Origin: JAGXQV01 sp964527565
GTDB lineage: Bacteria > Pseudomonadota > Gammaproteobacteria > Burkholderiales > Sulfuricellaceae
DNA: 64,000 bases
Assembly: GCA_964527565.1 (NCBI GenBank)
Contig: CAZGOY010000002.1
Location: 62,001-126,000, forward strand
Direction of reading: 5' to 3'
Numbering within the stretch: the first letter of the stretch is position 1; the number at the start of each line of letters is the position of its first letter. The translations under genes and the position numbers were made by a program. Below, in pieces: positions 30,930 to 40,329 of the stretch. The notes below the pieces were generated by a model that saw nothing but the letters and a program-made list of their open reading frames with translations, made no database searches and was not told where the DNA came from.

Positions 30930-32131
30930 TTCTCTCTCGCGCTGATGGAAGATTCGAAGCGAATCATATCACCGATCTGGATTTTCTGATTCTTCAGGTC
31001 GCTCTCCCCTGTCGAGAAAAGCGGCTGTACCTGCTTCACCGTCAGCGTCGCCACCGGTTTTTCAATGATGCCGAGTAAGCGGTTGCTGGAGAGTTCCCGC
31101 ACGTCGGTAACCGAGGACAGGGTATGAAGCTGAAACTTGTCGCCCGGCACCAAGCCCGACGTGGAACCGGCATCAAAGTACAAGCTGCCCCCTTCGATGC
31201 CGATGATTCTGGCATTAAAAGACAAGCTCCCCAGGCGTTCCACGATGAATTGCGCTTGCCGCTCAAGCAGACGTCCTACCGCGCTGCCGAAGGGGGTGGC
31301 AAAGAAGGCGGCACTGCCGAAAGGTTTGTCGCGCCCCACGATTTCATCGCCGACGACGCTCTCCTGCCCGCGAAAGCGGGCGATCAGTGCGCCGCTGATA
31401 CCGTCATGCAGGAAAATTTCGCTCTCGATACGGCGCGCGCCCGGATCTTGCGAAAAAGTCTTGTACAGCGCCTTCGGCAATCTGCTGGGTGAATGTGTGA
31501 CGCCAGCGTCGTGGATAATGCCCGACAATACGAATTGCGCCCCGGTCTGGTCGGCCAGCAGACGCGCGATTTCACGGTTCTGCGCCCCCTCAAGCGGCAG
31601 TGCGAGCTGGCCGAGCGCCCCAGAAGAAGTCCGTACCGGCAAAAATGCGCCACTCTCTTCCATGAGCCGCAACAGCGTCAGGGGATAAGCGCTCCAGATA
31701 TTGTCTATGTCCTGCACCTGGAGCGGGTTGGCGACATGGAACTGGGTGACCGCGATTTTCTTGCGATAGGCGTGTGAGCGCATTTCTTCGCGCAGCTTGA
31801 CCTCAACGCGCACACGCACATAAAGCGTGCTGCCTTCACGCCATTCATCGAGAATTTCCGGGCGGGCCGCAACACCCAGGGCATGGATACGGCTGTTCTC
31901 GCGCAAGGCGCCGCCAGCAGCACGGGCGGAACTGGCGGAAACCGCTACGCCCATGGATTCCTCCGCCTTGTACAGCGCATCCTGAACGGCAAGCCGACGT
32001 GCTGCCTCCAACCCACCGGCATCAATCAACGCCATTCCTTCCACCTCCACCGTCGCGGCAGATACCCCGATAGAGAAGACCAGACCGGGGAAAAAAATCA
32101 GCCATGCCAGCCGGGCAAGAGAACGCTTCAC
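30926..32131 (-). CDS. flgT: FlgT-like flagellar assembly protein
   Basis: About 401 residues from GTG 32131 (TTG 32134 is also possible); both starts lie just after the FlgP stop. A signal peptide ends near VSA(A). FlgT-type N-terminal, middle and C-terminal domains are visible: TVEVEGMALIDAGGLEAARRLAVQDALYKA, IAVTQFHVANPLQ-like middle, and the C-terminal SGLVPGDKFQLHTL. FlgT forms part of the H ring around the basal body in Vibrio. It is flanked by flgP and overlaps the small secreted protein gene. Confidence 0.82.
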   Translation of the reverse strand: MKRSLARLAWLIFFPGLVFSIGVSAATVEVEGMALIDAGGLEAARRLAVQDALYKAEESMGVAVSASSARAAGGALRENSRIHALGVAARPEILDEWREGSTLYVRVRVEVKLREEMRSHAYRKKIAVTQFHVANPLQVQDIDNIWSAYPLTLLRLMEESGAFLPVRTSSGALGQLALPLEGAQNREIARLLADQTGAQFVLSGIIHDAGVTHSPSRLPKALYKTFSQDPGARRIESEIFLHDGISGALIARFRGQESVVGDEIVGRDKPFGSAAFFATPFGSAVGRLLERQAQFIVERLGSLSFNARIIGIEGGSLYFDAGSTSGLVPGDKFQLHTLSSVTDVRELSSNRLLGIIEKPVATLTVKQVQPLFSTGESDLKNQKIQIGDMIRFESSISAREK

Positions 32132-32137
32132 CAAGGT

Positions 32138-32743
32138 TTATTCGCTGTAGTAAAAGAAATTGGCGGAATACACGCTGCCAGGGCCGACCCGCCCCAGCGC
32201 AGGGTCACGCCCTTCTTCCTGAGCCGCCAACACCATGCTTGACGAGTGTGTGGTTGACGAATGCATGGCGACCTGTGCCGCCCCCGAGGGGCGCTTGCCG
32301 AAATGCTCAAAAAACTCACTGCCCAGTTCCAGTTCCAGAATAGTCTCATAGTTGCCCTCCGCCATCGGCGTAACACTGGCAACCCTGGCACCGCGCACAT
32401 AGGCATCGACATGCACGCGGAAACTGTCGTTTTGCGACACCATCGCCGCCACAGTACTGTTGCCGGTCACACGCACGCCATGCACCTGCTCGGCAAGCGC
32501 CCGGTAGGCGTCGAGCTTGGCCGCCCGCATCGCCATCAGGCGCCGCTGTCCTGGGGTATAGCCGTCAAAAACCCCCATATTGCCGTAACCGATGGCGGTC
32601 AGTTTGACAACCTTGTAGGGCACGCTGACCGGCATTGCCGGGGCAATGATGATGGGTGCCACCGGTTTTTCCCGGTCGGCGGATGTCGTTCCACAGGCTG
32701 ACAGCAGGCCGAATAGCGGAATAATCCAGAATGATCTTTTCAT
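32138..32743 (-). CDS. flgP: FlgP-like LPP20 lipoprotein
   Basis: The start at ATG 32743, with AGGGGA 8 nt upstream, gives 201 residues. The frame is open back to 32869. A lipobox (LLSACG) marks it as an outer-membrane lipoprotein. The LPP20 domain appears as LMAMRAAKLDAYRALAEQV, VRVTGNSTVAAMV and VDAYVRGARV. FlgP forms an outer-membrane-associated ring or disc with FlgT in flagella. The gene is followed after 6 nt by flgT. Confidence 0.85.
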   Translation of the reverse strand: MKRSFWIIPLFGLLSACGTTSADREKPVAPIIIAPAMPVSVPYKVVKLTAIGYGNMGVFDGYTPGQRRLMAMRAAKLDAYRALAEQVHGVRVTGNSTVAAMVSQNDSFRVHVDAYVRGARVASVTPMAEGNYETILELELGSEFFEHFGKRPSGAAQVAMHSSTTHSSSMVLAAQEEGRDPALGRVGPGSVYSANFFYYSE

Positions 32744-32901
32744 GTTTTTCCCCTGACGCACAAAGTTAAGGCTCTGGCTGCGGGCACATCTCCCAAGGCA
32801 TTGGGAAAACAGCCCATCATCATGGGTTACGGCGGGAACGGGCAATTCTTTAACCTGCTTTCCGCTCAACCAGTCGAACGCACGCTTTAAGCTGGGGCGG
32901 A

Positions 32902-35067
32902 TCAGACCCTTACCAATACTACTCCAGCCAGCGGCGGCAAGGTCAGCACCAGCGAATGGTCAAACCCCATCCACGGCACCGCTTCGGATTCCAGGCCTTC
33001 GCCATTGCCAGCGTTGCTGCCGCCGTAATGCGCCGAATCGCTGTTGAACACTTCTCGATATAGCCCGGCCTGCGGGATGCCGATACGGTAACCGCGACGC
33101 AGTACCGGTGTGAAATTGAGGGCAACCGCGACAAAGGAACCGTCCTCTCCGTAACGCAGGTAGCTCAACACCGACTGTTCGCTATCGTGGCAATCGATCC
33201 AGCGAAAGCCATCGCCGGAAAAATCGCGCTGGTGCAAGGCAGCGGTATCGCGGTAAAGATGATTGAGATCGCGGCTCAAATCCTTGACGCCCTGATGCCA
33301 GTGGCGTTCCAGCAACCACCAGTCGAGTTCTCCGCCCACGCGCCATTCCCGCCCCTGGGCGATTTCGTTGCCCATGAAATTCAGCTTCCTGCCGGGATAG
33401 GTCATCTGGTAGGTCAACAACAGGCGCAGATTGGCGAATTTCTGCCAGGCATCCCCTGGCATCTTGTCGAGCAAGGACCCCTTTCCATGTACCACTTCGT
33501 CGTGCGAGAAGGGCAGGACAAAGTTTTCCGTGTAAGCGTAGAGTTGGCCAAAAGTCAGCTCACTCTGATGGTAGCGGCGATGGATCGGCTCGTGGCGGAT
33601 GTAATACAGGGTGTCGTTCATCCAGCCCATATTCCATTTCATCGAGAAACCCAAACCACCGAGATGCACCGGACGCGACACCATCGGCCAGGAGGTGGAC
33701 TCCTCGGCAAAAGTCAGCGCGCCGGGAAATTCTTCATGCACCATAATGTTGAGTTCACGCAGGAATTCGATGGCGTCAAGATTCTCGCGCCCGCCGTATT
33801 TGTTGGGAATCCACTCCCCGGCCTTGCGCGAATAATCGAGATACAACATGGAGGCCACCGCATCGACGCGCAGTCCGTCGAGATGAAATTCCGTCAGCCA
33901 GTAATGCGCGCTGGAAAGCAGGAAACTTTTCACCTCGTGGCGTCCGAAGTTGAAAATATGCGTGCCCCAGTCCTGGTGAAACCCCAGGCGCGGATCTTCG
34001 TGCTCATACAGCGCGGTGCCGTCGTAGCGCGCCAGCGCCCAGGCATCCTGCGGAAAATGCGCCGGCACCCAATCAAGGATCACGCCGATATCCGCCTGGT
34101 GGCACGCATCGACAAAAGCCCGGAACTCATCCGGCGTGCCGAAACGCGAGCTTGGCGCAAAATAGCCGGTAGTCTGGTAGCCCCACGACTCATCAAGGGG
34201 GTGCTCGGAAACCGGCATCAATTCGACATGGGTATAGCCCATTTCCACCACATAGGGCACCAGGGCGGCGGCAAGTTCACACCAGCTATAAAAACGCCCG
34301 TCGGGGTGACGCTTCCAGGAACCGGGGTGGATTTCATAGATATTGAACGGTGCGCGCTGCCAGTCGAGCTTGGCGCGCTTTTCCAGCCAAGCGTTGTCAC
34401 CCCATGGGTGACGCACCGGCGATGGCGTCTTGCCGGCGGTGCCGGGGCGACGCTCGAATTCGCGGGCGTAGGGGTCGATCTTGACCAGCACGTTACCGCT
34501 GTGACGGTTGCGCAACTCGAACTTGTACAGGCTACCGGGCGGCAATTCGGGGATGAACAACTCCCACACCCCGCTGCTGCCGATATTGCGCATGGGGTGC
34601 AAACGTCCGTCCCAGCCGTTGAAATCACCCACCACACTGACGCGCTCGGCATTCGGCGCCCACACCGCGAAGCGCGTACCTGCAACCCCCAGGCATTCCG
34701 CCTGCTGTGCCCCTAGGGTATGGTAACCCTGCAACAAACGGCCTTCGCCGAGCAAATGCAGATCGTCGGGAGAAATTCCAGAAGGAAAAACGTAGGGGTC
34801 GTAATGCTCCCAGACGACACTGCCCGCCTCGTGGCGCAGACGATAAGGACGCGCCGGAGCGGCGGCGCCATGCCATTCGAAGAGACCGTTGGCATGAACC
34901 TTGGTCAGCAGCGCCCAGCCATCATGCAATTGCAACGAAACTTTTGCAGAATGGGGGGCAAATACGCGCACCACCCATTCCTTGCCGGACGAATGCAGTC
35001 CGAGATAGCCGAAGGGGTCATGCAATCTGGCCTGGAGCAGGGCTTTGAGCTGGGAAGGTATCTTCAT
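32902..35067 (-). CDS. glgB: 1,4-alpha-glucan branching enzyme (GH13)
   Basis: ATG 35067 (MKIPSQLKALLQARLHDPFG) gives 721 residues, the family norm; the frame continues upstream across the promoter but is not coding. The GH13 core has the nucleophile Asp in GLRVDAVASMLY near residue 404, the acid/base Glu in TFAEESTSWP near 455, and a substrate Asp in HDEVVHGKGS. An N-terminal carbohydrate-binding module precedes these. The enzyme forms alpha-1,6 branches. It is divergent from glgC with 124 bp between the start codons. Confidence 0.97.
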   Translation of the reverse strand: MKIPSQLKALLQARLHDPFGYLGLHSSGKEWVVRVFAPHSAKVSLQLHDGWALLTKVHANGLFEWHGAAAPARPYRLRHEAGSVVWEHYDPYVFPSGISPDDLHLLGEGRLLQGYHTLGAQQAECLGVAGTRFAVWAPNAERVSVVGDFNGWDGRLHPMRNIGSSGVWELFIPELPPGSLYKFELRNRHSGNVLVKIDPYAREFERRPGTAGKTPSPVRHPWGDNAWLEKRAKLDWQRAPFNIYEIHPGSWKRHPDGRFYSWCELAAALVPYVVEMGYTHVELMPVSEHPLDESWGYQTTGYFAPSSRFGTPDEFRAFVDACHQADIGVILDWVPAHFPQDAWALARYDGTALYEHEDPRLGFHQDWGTHIFNFGRHEVKSFLLSSAHYWLTEFHLDGLRVDAVASMLYLDYSRKAGEWIPNKYGGRENLDAIEFLRELNIMVHEEFPGALTFAEESTSWPMVSRPVHLGGLGFSMKWNMGWMNDTLYYIRHEPIHRRYHQSELTFGQLYAYTENFVLPFSHDEVVHGKGSLLDKMPGDAWQKFANLRLLLTYQMTYPGRKLNFMGNEIAQGREWRVGGELDWWLLERHWHQGVKDLSRDLNHLYRDTAALHQRDFSGDGFRWIDCHDSEQSVLSYLRYGEDGSFVAVALNFTPVLRRGYRIGIPQAGLYREVFNSDSAHYGGSNAGNGEGLESEAVPWMGFDHSLVLTLPPLAGVVLVRV

Positions 35068-35108
35068 AATAGTGGGTTTCACCAGTGGTATCGCAGGATT
35101 GAAGCCAT

Positions 35109-35114
35109 TATAAT
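35109..35114 (+). promoter_or_regulatory. -10 candidate for glgC
   Basis: A perfect TATAAT lies 78 nt before the glgC GTG, in the glgB-glgC divergent gap. No convincing -35 is visible upstream. Confidence 0.35.
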
Positions 35115-35191
35115 GGGTTACGGGGTGTTTCGGGCATTTCCCCCGAGAGCCCACGGTACGCAGTCGAAATATTAATTTCAGGAGGGATACA

Positions 35192-36466
35192 GTGCAGAAA
35201 GAATATCCACGTTTCGTCAGTCTGCTGACCAAGAACACCGTTGCATTGATCCTCGCCGGGGGACGCGGCTCCCGCCTCAAAGCGTTGACGGATTGGCGCG
35301 CCAAACCGGCGGTGCCGATAGCCGGGAAATTCCGCATCATCGACTTCCCTTTGTCCAACTGCCTCAATTCCGGCATTCGCCGCATCGGCGTCATTACCCA
35401 GTACAAGGCGCATAGCCTGTTACAGCACATATCGCGCGGCTGGGGCTTCCTGCGCGGCGAATTCAACGAATTCGTCGAACTCATGCCGGCCCAGCAGCGC
35501 ATCGAGGAAAACTGGTACAAGGGCACTGCCGATGCCGTGTTCCAGAACATGGACATCCTGCGTAGCTACGAGCCTTCCTATGTGGTGATTCTGGGCGGCG
35601 ACCACGTTTACAAGATGGATTATGGCGAAATGCTGGCCTACCACGCATCCAGTGCTGCGGACATGACGGTAGCCTGCCTGGAAGTACCCATCGAAGAAGC
35701 CAAGGCCTTCGGCGTGATGTCGGTTGACGCCAACCAGCGCGTGGTCGATTTTCACGAAAAACCGCAAAACCCCCAGCCCTCTCCCGGACAGCCGGACAAG
35801 GCGCTGGTCAGCATGGGCATTTACGTGTTCAACGCCGATTTCCTTTTTGAACAGCTGATCCGCGACGCTGACGACCCCCATTCCTCCAATGATTTCGGCA
35901 AGGACATCATCCCCTACATCGTCTCACGCTACCGCGTATTCGCCCACAAATTCGCCGACAGCTGCGTCGGTTCTCCGGGCGCGGAACCCTACTGGCGCGA
36001 CGTGGGAACGGTTGATGCCTACTGGGAAGCGAACATCGACCTGACCAAGGTGACGCCCGACCTCAATCTGTACGACGGCGATTGGCCGATCTGGACCTAC
36101 CAGGCGCAGTTGCCGCCCGCCAAGTTCGTGTTCGACGACAGCGAACGGCGCGGCATGGCGGTCGATTCCATGGTCTCCGGCGGTTGCATCATCAGCGGCG
36201 CCGCAGTGCGCCGTTCCGTGCTGTTTTCCAACGTATACGTGCATAGCTACGCCTCGATCACCGACTCGGTCATCCTGCCGAACGTCGAGATAGGCCGCAA
36301 CGCAATACTCAACCGCGTGGTCATCGACAAGGGCACCAAAATCCCCGAGGGCATGGTCGTAGGAATGGACCGCGCGAAAGATGAGGAACGTTTTTACGTC
36401 ACGGAAAAGGGCATCACACTGATTACCCCTGAAATGCTTGGGCAAGACTTGCACCACGTCAGATAA
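35192..36466 (+). CDS. glgC: Glucose-1-phosphate adenylyltransferase
   Basis: The 424-residue enzyme makes ADP-glucose, the committed step of glycogen synthesis. GTG 35192 follows a strong AGGAGG site at 9 nt spacing. Motifs: ILAGGRGSRLKALT, RAKPAVPIAG, GGDHVYKMDY, and a C-terminal left-handed beta-helix with repeated hydrophobic steps (GCIISGAAVRRSVLFSNVYV). It heads the glgC-GH57 gene run and is divergent from glgB. Confidence 0.98.
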   Translation: MQKEYPRFVSLLTKNTVALILAGGRGSRLKALTDWRAKPAVPIAGKFRIIDFPLSNCLNSGIRRIGVITQYKAHSLLQHISRGWGFLRGEFNEFVELMPAQQRIEENWYKGTADAVFQNMDILRSYEPSYVVILGGDHVYKMDYGEMLAYHASSAADMTVACLEVPIEEAKAFGVMSVDANQRVVDFHEKPQNPQPSPGQPDKALVSMGIYVFNADFLFEQLIRDADDPHSSNDFGKDIIPYIVSRYRVFAHKFADSCVGSPGAEPYWRDVGTVDAYWEANIDLTKVTPDLNLYDGDWPIWTYQAQLPPAKFVFDDSERRGMAVDSMVSGGCIISGAAVRRSVLFSNVYVHSYASITDSVILPNVEIGRNAILNRVVIDKGTKIPEGMVVGMDRAKDEERFYVTEKGITLITPEMLGQDLHHVR

Positions 36467-36516
36467 ACACGGCACGGGGGCAATGCTCCCCTCATGATCC
36501 AAAACCGGTAAACCAA

Positions 36517-38289
36517 ATGCCCGAAAGAAAATTGAACCTGATCCTGTGCTGGCACATGCACCAGCCGGATTACCGCAACCAGACTACCGGCGAATTCACC
36601 CTCCCGTGGACCTATCTGCATGCCATCAAGGATTATTCCGACATGGCGTTCCACCTGGAAACGCATCCCAACGCTCGCGCCGTGTTCAACTTCGTGCCGG
36701 TGCTGCTCGACCAACTGGAAGATTACGACAGGCAGTTCGCTTCGGGTGAAATTCATGACCCCCTGCTGGCCCTGCTGGGAGCGGATAATCTCGACAACAT
36801 CAGCGCAGCGCAGCACAAGCTGGTGATCGACAGCTGTTTCCGCACCAATCATACCAAGATGATCGAGCCTTACCCAGCTTACAAGCGCCTGCACGACCTG
36901 TATCTGTTCTTGCAGGGACGTTGCGAAGGCGAAGGCGCATTCGCCTATTTATCCGGGCAATACCTGAGTGATTTGCTGACCTGGTACCACTTGGTGTGGT
37001 GCGGTGAAAGCGTGCGCCGCAGCCATGACCTGATCGTCCGTTTGATGAGCAAGGGGGCGCATTTCACCGTTGCCGACCGCCGCCAGTTATTTGAACTCAT
37101 CGGCAAAATCATCGCCGGCCTGATTCCACGCTACCGCACCCTGGCACAAAACGGGCAAATCGAATTATCGACTACGCCGCACACCCACCCCATTGTGCCG
37201 CTGCTGATCGACTTTCAGGTTGCCCGCGAAAGCCTGCACGGCACCGCGCTGCCGATTACCCCGCGTTACCCCGGCGGCGTGCGGCGTGCCGGCGCCCATA
37301 TCGAGGCGGCGCTCACCTCGCACCGCGAACGCTTCGGCATAGTGCCGCAAGGCGTTTGGCCGGCAGAAGGCGGGGTATCGCACGCCGCCGCCCTGATGTT
37401 CGCCCAGAACGGTTTGCGCTGGATGGCCAGCGGCGAGCAGGTGCTGGTCAACAGCCTGCGCGGACTGGATGGTCACGGCCACGTGCCTGAGCGCGGCAGC
37501 TACCTGTACCGCCCCTACAGCCTGATTTTTGAGGACCGTGAAATCACCTGTTTCTTCCGCGACGACCGCCTTTCCGACATGATCGGCTTCGAATACGCAA
37601 AATGGTTCGGCAAGGATGCCGTCAACCACTTCATCCACGCCCTCGAGGACATCTGGCGTCACGCGCCGCACGATGAAAGCCCGGTGGTTTCGGTAATCCT
37701 CGACGGTGAAAATGCTTGGGAGTATTACCCCTACAACGGGTATTACTTTCTGTCCGAACTCTATGAAGCTTTGGAACGCCATCCCTTCATCCGCTCCACC
37801 ACCTTTGGAGAATACCTCAACGCCTGTGCCGGGCACGCCGAACAGCAGACGGAACTCGAATTCGGGACGCCGCCCTCCAGCGAGATCGGCTGCCGGACGG
37901 CAGGTGAACTCGACTATCTGGTAGCGGGAAGCTGGGTTTACGGTAATTTTTCCACCTGGATCGGCGCCCTGGAAAAAAATCACGCCTGGGATCTGCTGTG
38001 TTCGGCGAAGCAAAGTTTTGACCTGGTAATGACCGGCAGTTCGCTCAACGAAGAGGAAAAGGCCTTGGCATTCAAGCAACTGGCAGTGTGTGAGGGATCG
38101 GACTGGTTCTGGTGGTTCGGCGATTATAACCCGCAGCATAGCGTGGAAAGTTTCGACAAGCTGTACCGGGAAAACCTGAGCAACCTGTATGCCACACTGA
38201 AACTCCCGGTCCCCGAAGAACTCTCTCAGCCCATCAGTCACGGCAGCGGGCATCCCGAATCGGGAGGGGCAATGCGCCGGGCAAGCTGA
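36517..38289 (+). CDS. GH57 glycoside hydrolase (amylase/amylopullulanase-like)
   Basis: This 590-residue protein carries GH57 conserved regions: WHMHQPDY near the N-terminus, GVWPAEGGVS with the likely nucleophile Glu, FRDDRLSDMIGFEYAKW, and ILDGENAWEYYP with the likely acid Asp. It may hydrolyse or rearrange glycogen, in the cytosol (no signal peptide seen). It follows glgC by 50 nt and precedes the PAS-chemoreceptor pair. The exact activity is not clear from sequence. Confidence 0.9.
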   Translation: MPERKLNLILCWHMHQPDYRNQTTGEFTLPWTYLHAIKDYSDMAFHLETHPNARAVFNFVPVLLDQLEDYDRQFASGEIHDPLLALLGADNLDNISAAQHKLVIDSCFRTNHTKMIEPYPAYKRLHDLYLFLQGRCEGEGAFAYLSGQYLSDLLTWYHLVWCGESVRRSHDLIVRLMSKGAHFTVADRRQLFELIGKIIAGLIPRYRTLAQNGQIELSTTPHTHPIVPLLIDFQVARESLHGTALPITPRYPGGVRRAGAHIEAALTSHRERFGIVPQGVWPAEGGVSHAAALMFAQNGLRWMASGEQVLVNSLRGLDGHGHVPERGSYLYRPYSLIFEDREITCFFRDDRLSDMIGFEYAKWFGKDAVNHFIHALEDIWRHAPHDESPVVSVILDGENAWEYYPYNGYYFLSELYEALERHPFIRSTTFGEYLNACAGHAEQQTELEFGTPPSSEIGCRTAGELDYLVAGSWVYGNFSTWIGALEKNHAWDLLCSAKQSFDLVMTGSSLNEEEKALAFKQLAVCEGSDWFWWFGDYNPQHSVESFDKLYRENLSNLYATLKLPVPEELSQPISHGSGHPESGGAMRRAS

Positions 38290-38338
38290 CTTTCGCCACC
38301 ATGGAGGAGTACCGGTTTGGCAACAAGGAGGCAATGTC

Positions 38339-38857
38339 ATGAAACACCAGATAACACCTAACAACAAAGAAAAGGTGATGCGGGAAAACGACTTCATCGT
38401 CAGCAAGACTGACCTGAAAGGTCGCATCACTTACGGCAATCGCATCTTCGTCGAATTTTCCGGCTATGAGCTGGGCGAGTTGATTGGCGCGCAGCACAAC
38501 ATCATCCGTCACCCGGACATGCCGCGCGCAGTCTTCAAGCTGCTGTGGGATACCATCGAAAAGGGCCGGGAAATTTCCGCCTATGTGAAAAACATGGCCA
38601 AGGACGGCAGTTTTTACTGGGTATTCGCCAACGTCACCCCGGACTTCGATGAGCGCGGCAACATCAGCGGCTATTACTCGGTACGCCGCCGTCCCAAGCC
38701 GGAAGCGGTAAAAGTAGTGAGCGGTTTATATCAAGCCATGCTCGATGCCGAAAAAAAAGCCGGAGCGCGCGATGCCATTGCAGCTTCAACCAAAATACTG
38801 ACGGATCTTCTAGCGCAGAAAGGTGCGAGTTATGACCAACTCATCTTCAGCCTCTGA
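38339..38857 (+). CDS. Single-domain PAS protein (Aer-like N-terminal half)
   Basis: A PAS domain (residues about 15-125: FIVSKTDLKGRITYGNRIFVEFSGYE, HNIIRHPDMPRAVFKLLWDTI, GSFYWVFANVTPDFDERGNISGYYSVRRRP) makes up most of 172 residues. It closely resembles the FAD-binding PAS of the aerotaxis receptor Aer. An AAGGAGG site precedes ATG 38339. The 3' end overlaps the chemoreceptor gene by 26 nt. In Aer this domain is fused to a membrane chemoreceptor; here the two are separate proteins. Confidence 0.88.
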   Translation: MKHQITPNNKEKVMRENDFIVSKTDLKGRITYGNRIFVEFSGYELGELIGAQHNIIRHPDMPRAVFKLLWDTIEKGREISAYVKNMAKDGSFYWVFANVTPDFDERGNISGYYSVRRRPKPEAVKVVSGLYQAMLDAEKKAGARDAIAASTKILTDLLAQKGASYDQLIFSL

Positions 38858-40304
38858 AACCGCTTTCGCCCAACAGGCGCTGGGTGGCGGCGCGGCATTG
38901 GTCGTGCTGCTGGCCGCAACCGCAGGCTGGAGCTTTTTCACCCAGGGATTCAGTCTTGCGCCGCTGGTGGCCCTGCTCGCCGTCACGGCCTACGTGGCTT
39001 ATATTCATCGTCGCGCCTCGATTGCCGAAAAACAGATGAAACAGGTCTCGCAAGTGGTCAGCGAAGCGACCCTCGGCAGGTTCACCCGGCGCATCATCCC
39101 GGCGCGCAAGGGGGATAACATTTCGGTGATGTGCTGGGAAATCAATGAAATGCTCGACCAGTTGGAAGCCTATTTCCGCGAGGTCAGCACTGCCACACGC
39201 TGCGCCAGTGAAGGCAAGTTTCATCGCAAGGCCCTGCCGGTAGGACTGCATGGCTCAATCCGCAAATCCCTGGAAGATGTCAGCGTCTCCCTGGAAAGCG
39301 TGGCGGAAAACGCGCGCAATGCCCTGAAAAATGAATTGCTCTCGGGACTGAGTTTGCTCAATTCCCGCCAATTGCTGAAAAACTTGAGGCACAGCGAGGA
39401 AGACCTCAAGGTAATGAGTCAGCAGATGGAAGATGTCACCACCATCTCCCAGGAAACCGTGAAAGATGCCGGAGAAAGCCGCGAATCCATCGGTGAGGTG
39501 GTCACTTCGCTCAACCAGAGCGTAGAAATCATCGGGCGCACCAGCGAGGAAATCGAACAACTCAACCAGCGTAGCGCGGAAATTGCCAAGATCATCACCA
39601 TCATCACCGAAATCGCCGACCAGACCAACCTGCTTGCACTCAACGCCGCCATCGAGGCAGCGCGCGCCGGCGAACAGGGCCGCGGCTTCGCGGTGGTGGC
39701 GGACGAAGTGCGCAAGCTGGCGGAGAAGACCAAAACGGCTACCAGTGAAATCGGCGCGGTTATCGAGGCATTTCGCGTGGAATTGCGTGAGATGTCGGAA
39801 AATTCCACCACCATGAAAAACATGGTGGACACCTCCAAGCGCGTGTTCATGGATTTCGAGGGGAAATTCGGCAAGCTGGCCGCCTCGGCGCAAACCGCGC
39901 TGCAAAAAACCAGTCATACTCAGGGCATCACCTTTGCCGCACAGATCAAGCTGGAACATCTACTGTACAAACAGAATGCCTACATGGTGGTCACCACCGG
40001 CACCGATTCCCCCGAGGCGAAAGCGGTCCAAGCGGACTGCCAGGAGTGCAACCTCGGAAAATGGTACGAGTGCGGCCACGGCTATGAAACATTCCGCGAC
40101 ACGCCCTCTTATGACTCCCTGAAGGCGCCGCACTGCAAACTGCACGGCAAGATGCACGATGCCATCGGCCACATCAGGGAAGACTGGACCAACAGCCGCG
40201 AGATTCAGAAACACATCCTGAACGCTTTCGGCGAGGCGGAAAATGCCAGCGACGAAGTGCTCGCGGCACTCGACCGCATCGTGACGGAAAAATACAACCA
40301 ATAA
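38832..40304 (+). CDS. Methyl-accepting chemotaxis protein with C-terminal CZB domain
   Basis: ATG 38832 gives 490 residues. Two hydrophobic segments near residues 15-60 form the membrane anchor and the short loop between them leaves little periplasmic sensor. The signalling hairpin tip is ITEIADQTNLLALNAAIEAARAGEQGRGFAVVADEVRKLAEKT. The C-terminal part is a chemoreceptor zinc-binding (CZB) domain with LEHLLYKQNAYM, ECNLGKWYECGHG and HCKLHGKMH supplying His and Cys zinc ligands. Such domains respond to hypochlorite or zinc in other bacteria. It overlaps the PAS gene and lies between two GH57 genes. Confidence 0.92.
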   Translation: MTNSSSASETAFAQQALGGGAALVVLLAATAGWSFFTQGFSLAPLVALLAVTAYVAYIHRRASIAEKQMKQVSQVVSEATLGRFTRRIIPARKGDNISVMCWEINEMLDQLEAYFREVSTATRCASEGKFHRKALPVGLHGSIRKSLEDVSVSLESVAENARNALKNELLSGLSLLNSRQLLKNLRHSEEDLKVMSQQMEDVTTISQETVKDAGESRESIGEVVTSLNQSVEIIGRTSEEIEQLNQRSAEIAKIITIITEIADQTNLLALNAAIEAARAGEQGRGFAVVADEVRKLAEKTKTATSEIGAVIEAFRVELREMSENSTTMKNMVDTSKRVFMDFEGKFGKLAASAQTALQKTSHTQGITFAAQIKLEHLLYKQNAYMVVTTGTDSPEAKAVQADCQECNLGKWYECGHGYETFRDTPSYDSLKAPHCKLHGKMHDAIGHIREDWTNSREIQKHILNAFGEAENASDEVLAALDRIVTEKYNQ

Positions 40305-40329
40305 TCTTCAAACTGGAAAAACCGTAACC

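Noticed and set aside
32902..35556. 884-residue version of glgB starting at 35556
   Set aside because: The extension overlaps the glgC coding region on the opposite strand and does not resemble branching enzyme.
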